From NCBI GenBank assembly GCA_025351675.1, contig JANXVK010000652.1, forward strand, positions 1 to 6,610: 6,610 bases of DNA. The letters are read 5' to 3'. Below, one piece after another: positions 5,217 to 6,610 of this stretch. The DNA comes from Rhizobacter sp. (GTDB taxonomy: Bacteria; Pseudomonadota; Gammaproteobacteria; Burkholderiales; Burkholderiaceae_C). The translations under genes and the position numbers were made by a program. The notes under the pieces were generated by a model. The model searched no databases and had not been told where the DNA came from. It saw nothing but the letters and a program-made list of their open reading frames with translations. The first letter of the stretch is position 1; every line of letters begins with the position of its first letter.

Positions 5217-6610
5217 ATGTTTGAATCCATCCTGATCGCCAACCGCGGCGAGATCGCTTGCCGGATCGCCCGCACCTGCCGGCGCCTGGGCATTCGCTCG
5301 ATCGCGGTCTACTCCGACGCCGACGCCGGTGCCCGCCATGTGCGCGAGGCCGACAGCGCGGTGCGCATCGGCCCACCCGACGCGACCCGCAGCTACCTCG
5401 ACGCCGATGCCATCATCGCCGCCGCGCTGGCGTCGGGCGCGAGCGCGATCCATCCCGGTTACGGTTTCCTCTCCGAGAGCACCCGGCTGGTCGAACGCTG
5501 CACCGAGCACGGCATCGTCTGGATCGGGCCACGCGCCGAGGTCATCGAGAAGATGGGCTCGAAGATCGAGTCGAAGCGCATCGCAGTGCATGCCGGCGTG
5601 CCCTGCGTGCCCGGCTATCACGGCGACAACCAGGAGCCGCAGCACCTGCTCGCGCAGGCCCGCGAGGTCGGCGCGCCGCTCCTGATCAAGGCCAGCGCCG
5701 GCGGTGGCGGCAAGGGCATGCGGCGGGTCGACGACCTCGCCGACTTCCTGCCGCAGCTCGCGCTGGCGAAGCAGGAAGCGATGCGCGCGTTCGGCGACGA
5801 GCGCGTGCTGATCGAGAAGCTCATCCTGCGGCCGCGCCACCTCGAGGTGCAGCTTGCCGGCGACCAACACGGCAATCTGGTGCACCTGTTCGAGCGCGAG
5901 TGCTCGATCCAGCGCAACTACCAGAAGGTGATCGAGGAAGCGCCGGCGCCGTGTCTCGCGCCGGCGGTGCGCGAGCAGCTGCTCGACGCCGCGCTGAAGC
6001 TCGGCCGCGAGATCGGCTACGACTCGCTCGGCACCGTCGAGTTCGTGCTCGGTGAGGGCGCCGAGACGCCTTACTTCCTCGAGATGAACACGCGCCTCCA
6101 GGTCGAGCACCCGGTCACCGAGACGGTGACCGGCCTCGACCTCGTCGAGTGGCAGATCCGGATCGCGAACGGCGAGACGCTGCCCTGCGAGCAGTCGGCG
6201 ATCAGCGTCACGGGCTGGGCGATCGAGGCGCGCATCAACTGCGAGGATCCGGCGCGTGGGCATCGGCCCGAGCTCGGCACGGTCGGGCGCTACGTCGAGC
6301 CGAGCGGCGCCGGCATGCGAACCGACAGCGGCATCGCCAGCGGCTCCGAGATTCCGCCGCAATACGACTCGATGGTGGCGAAGCTGATCGGCTCCGGCGC
6401 AACGCGGGCCGAGGCGGTCGACCGCCTGCGCGACGCGCTGACCGGCTTCGAAGCCGCCGGCATCGGCACCAACCAGTCGCTGCTGCGCGCCATCGTCGAG
6501 CACCCCCTGTTCCGCGCCGGCCAGCTGACGACCGGTTTTCTCGGCGAGGCCTTCCCTGGCGGCTGGGCCGGCGACGCGTCGGCACTGCGCGATGCCCGCA
6601 TCGCCGCGGC
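5217..6610 (+). CDS. Acyl-CoA carboxylase alpha subunit (biotin carboxylase part), 3' end beyond window
   Basis: The ATP-dependent biotin-carboxylating subunit that partners the preceding beta subunit. I read 464 residues from ATG 5217, open at the edge; MCC/GCC alpha subunits run to about 650-670, so the BT and biotinyl (AMKM-type) domains lie outside. It begins MFESILIANRGEIACRI (1-17). HPGYGFLSE (79-87), Lys116, Lys158, the ATP-grasp glycine loop GGGGKGMR (162-169), RPRHLEVQ (205-212), ERECSIQRNYQKVIEEAP (226-243) and EMNTRLQVEHPVTE (289-302) follow in order. Residues matching catalytic or metal-binding Lys238, Glu276, Glu288, Asn290, Arg292, Glu296 and Arg338 of E. coli AccC are present as Lys237, Glu275, Glu289, Asn291, Arg293, Glu297 and Arg339, so it should be active. 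DSMVAKLI (384-391) is standard for acyl-CoA carboxylase alpha chains. The start is seven bases after the beta stop with a weak Shine-Dalgarno site, suggesting coupled, equimolar synthesis. The family is certain; the acyl substrate is set by the beta subunit. Confidence 0.97.
   Translation, partial: MFESILIANRGEIACRIARTCRRLGIRSIAVYSDADAGARHVREADSAVRIGPPDATRSYLDADAIIAAALASGASAIHPGYGFLSESTRLVERCTEHGIVWIGPRAEVIEKMGSKIESKRIAVHAGVPCVPGYHGDNQEPQHLLAQAREVGAPLLIKASAGGGGKGMRRVDDLADFLPQLALAKQEAMRAFGDERVLIEKLILRPRHLEVQLAGDQHGNLVHLFERECSIQRNYQKVIEEAPAPCLAPAVREQLLDAALKLGREIGYDSLGTVEFVLGEGAETPYFLEMNTRLQVEHPVTETVTGLDLVEWQIRIANGETLPCEQSAISVTGWAIEARINCEDPARGHRPELGTVGRYVEPSGAGMRTDSGIASGSEIPPQYDSMVAKLIGSGATRAEAVDRLRDALTGFEAAGIGTNQSLLRAIVEHPLFRAGQLTTGFLGEAFPGGWAGDASALRDARIAA

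Noticed and set aside
3611..6610. Calling the carboxylase genes liuB/liuD (MCC) or atuC/atuF (GCC)
   Set aside because: The neighbours (paired Cys-less thiolases, DUF35) do not match either known cluster and several usually constant beta-subunit residues differ, so a symbol would overstate what can be seen.

Overview
The window is GC-rich throughout, strongly biased to G/C at third codon positions, and almost fully coding. It has strong Shine-Dalgarno sites, tightly packed genes and a near-consensus sigma70 promoter. This fits a high-GC proteobacterium; a betaproteobacterium is my guess, but nothing here fixes the taxon. I see no mobile element, RNA gene, CRISPR array or obvious terminator.

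Layout. On the minus strand, the left edge holds the 5' part of an enoyl-CoA hydratase gene (1-565, continuing off the window). A 232-bp divergent control region follows (566-797). On the plus strand a five-gene operon runs to the right edge: a small, degenerate thiolase-like protein (798-1919); a second SCP2/lipid-transfer-type thiolase-like protein (1916-3115); a DUF35 OB-fold/Zn-ribbon protein (3127-3603); the carboxyltransferase (beta) subunit of a methylcrotonyl/geranyl-type acyl-CoA carboxylase (3611-5209); and its biotin carboxylase (alpha) subunit (5217 onward, cut by the edge). Junctions are a 4-base overlap, then gaps of 11, 7 and 7 bases, so the genes are almost certainly co-transcribed and partly translationally coupled.

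How the genes may work together (inference). The carboxylase would add CO2 to the gamma carbon of a 3-branched 2-enoyl-CoA. The hydratase would add water to the resulting glutaconyl-type double bond, giving a tertiary 3-hydroxyacyl-CoA. Such an alcohol cannot be oxidised to a 3-ketoacyl-CoA, so the pathway needs a C-C lyase. Leucine catabolism uses an HMG-CoA lyase, and none is seen here. Instead the operon carries two thiolase-fold proteins without the nucleophilic cysteine plus a DUF35 protein, the same kind of parts as the steroid side-chain retro-aldolase Ltp2-ChsH2(DUF35). The window may therefore encode a carboxylate-hydrate-retroaldol route for a branched or isoprenoid-like acid, with the thiolase pair plus DUF35 in place of the lyase.

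Control. The plus promoter (TTGACC, 17 bp, TATGAT) is overlapped at its -35 by two interlocking perfect inverted repeats built on CGGTCA/TGACCG. Three copies of the 8-mer CGGTCAGT lie in the region, one touching the -35 of a likely divergent promoter for the hydratase. This looks like dual control of both units by one dimeric repressor, perhaps TetR-type, whose gene is not in the window.
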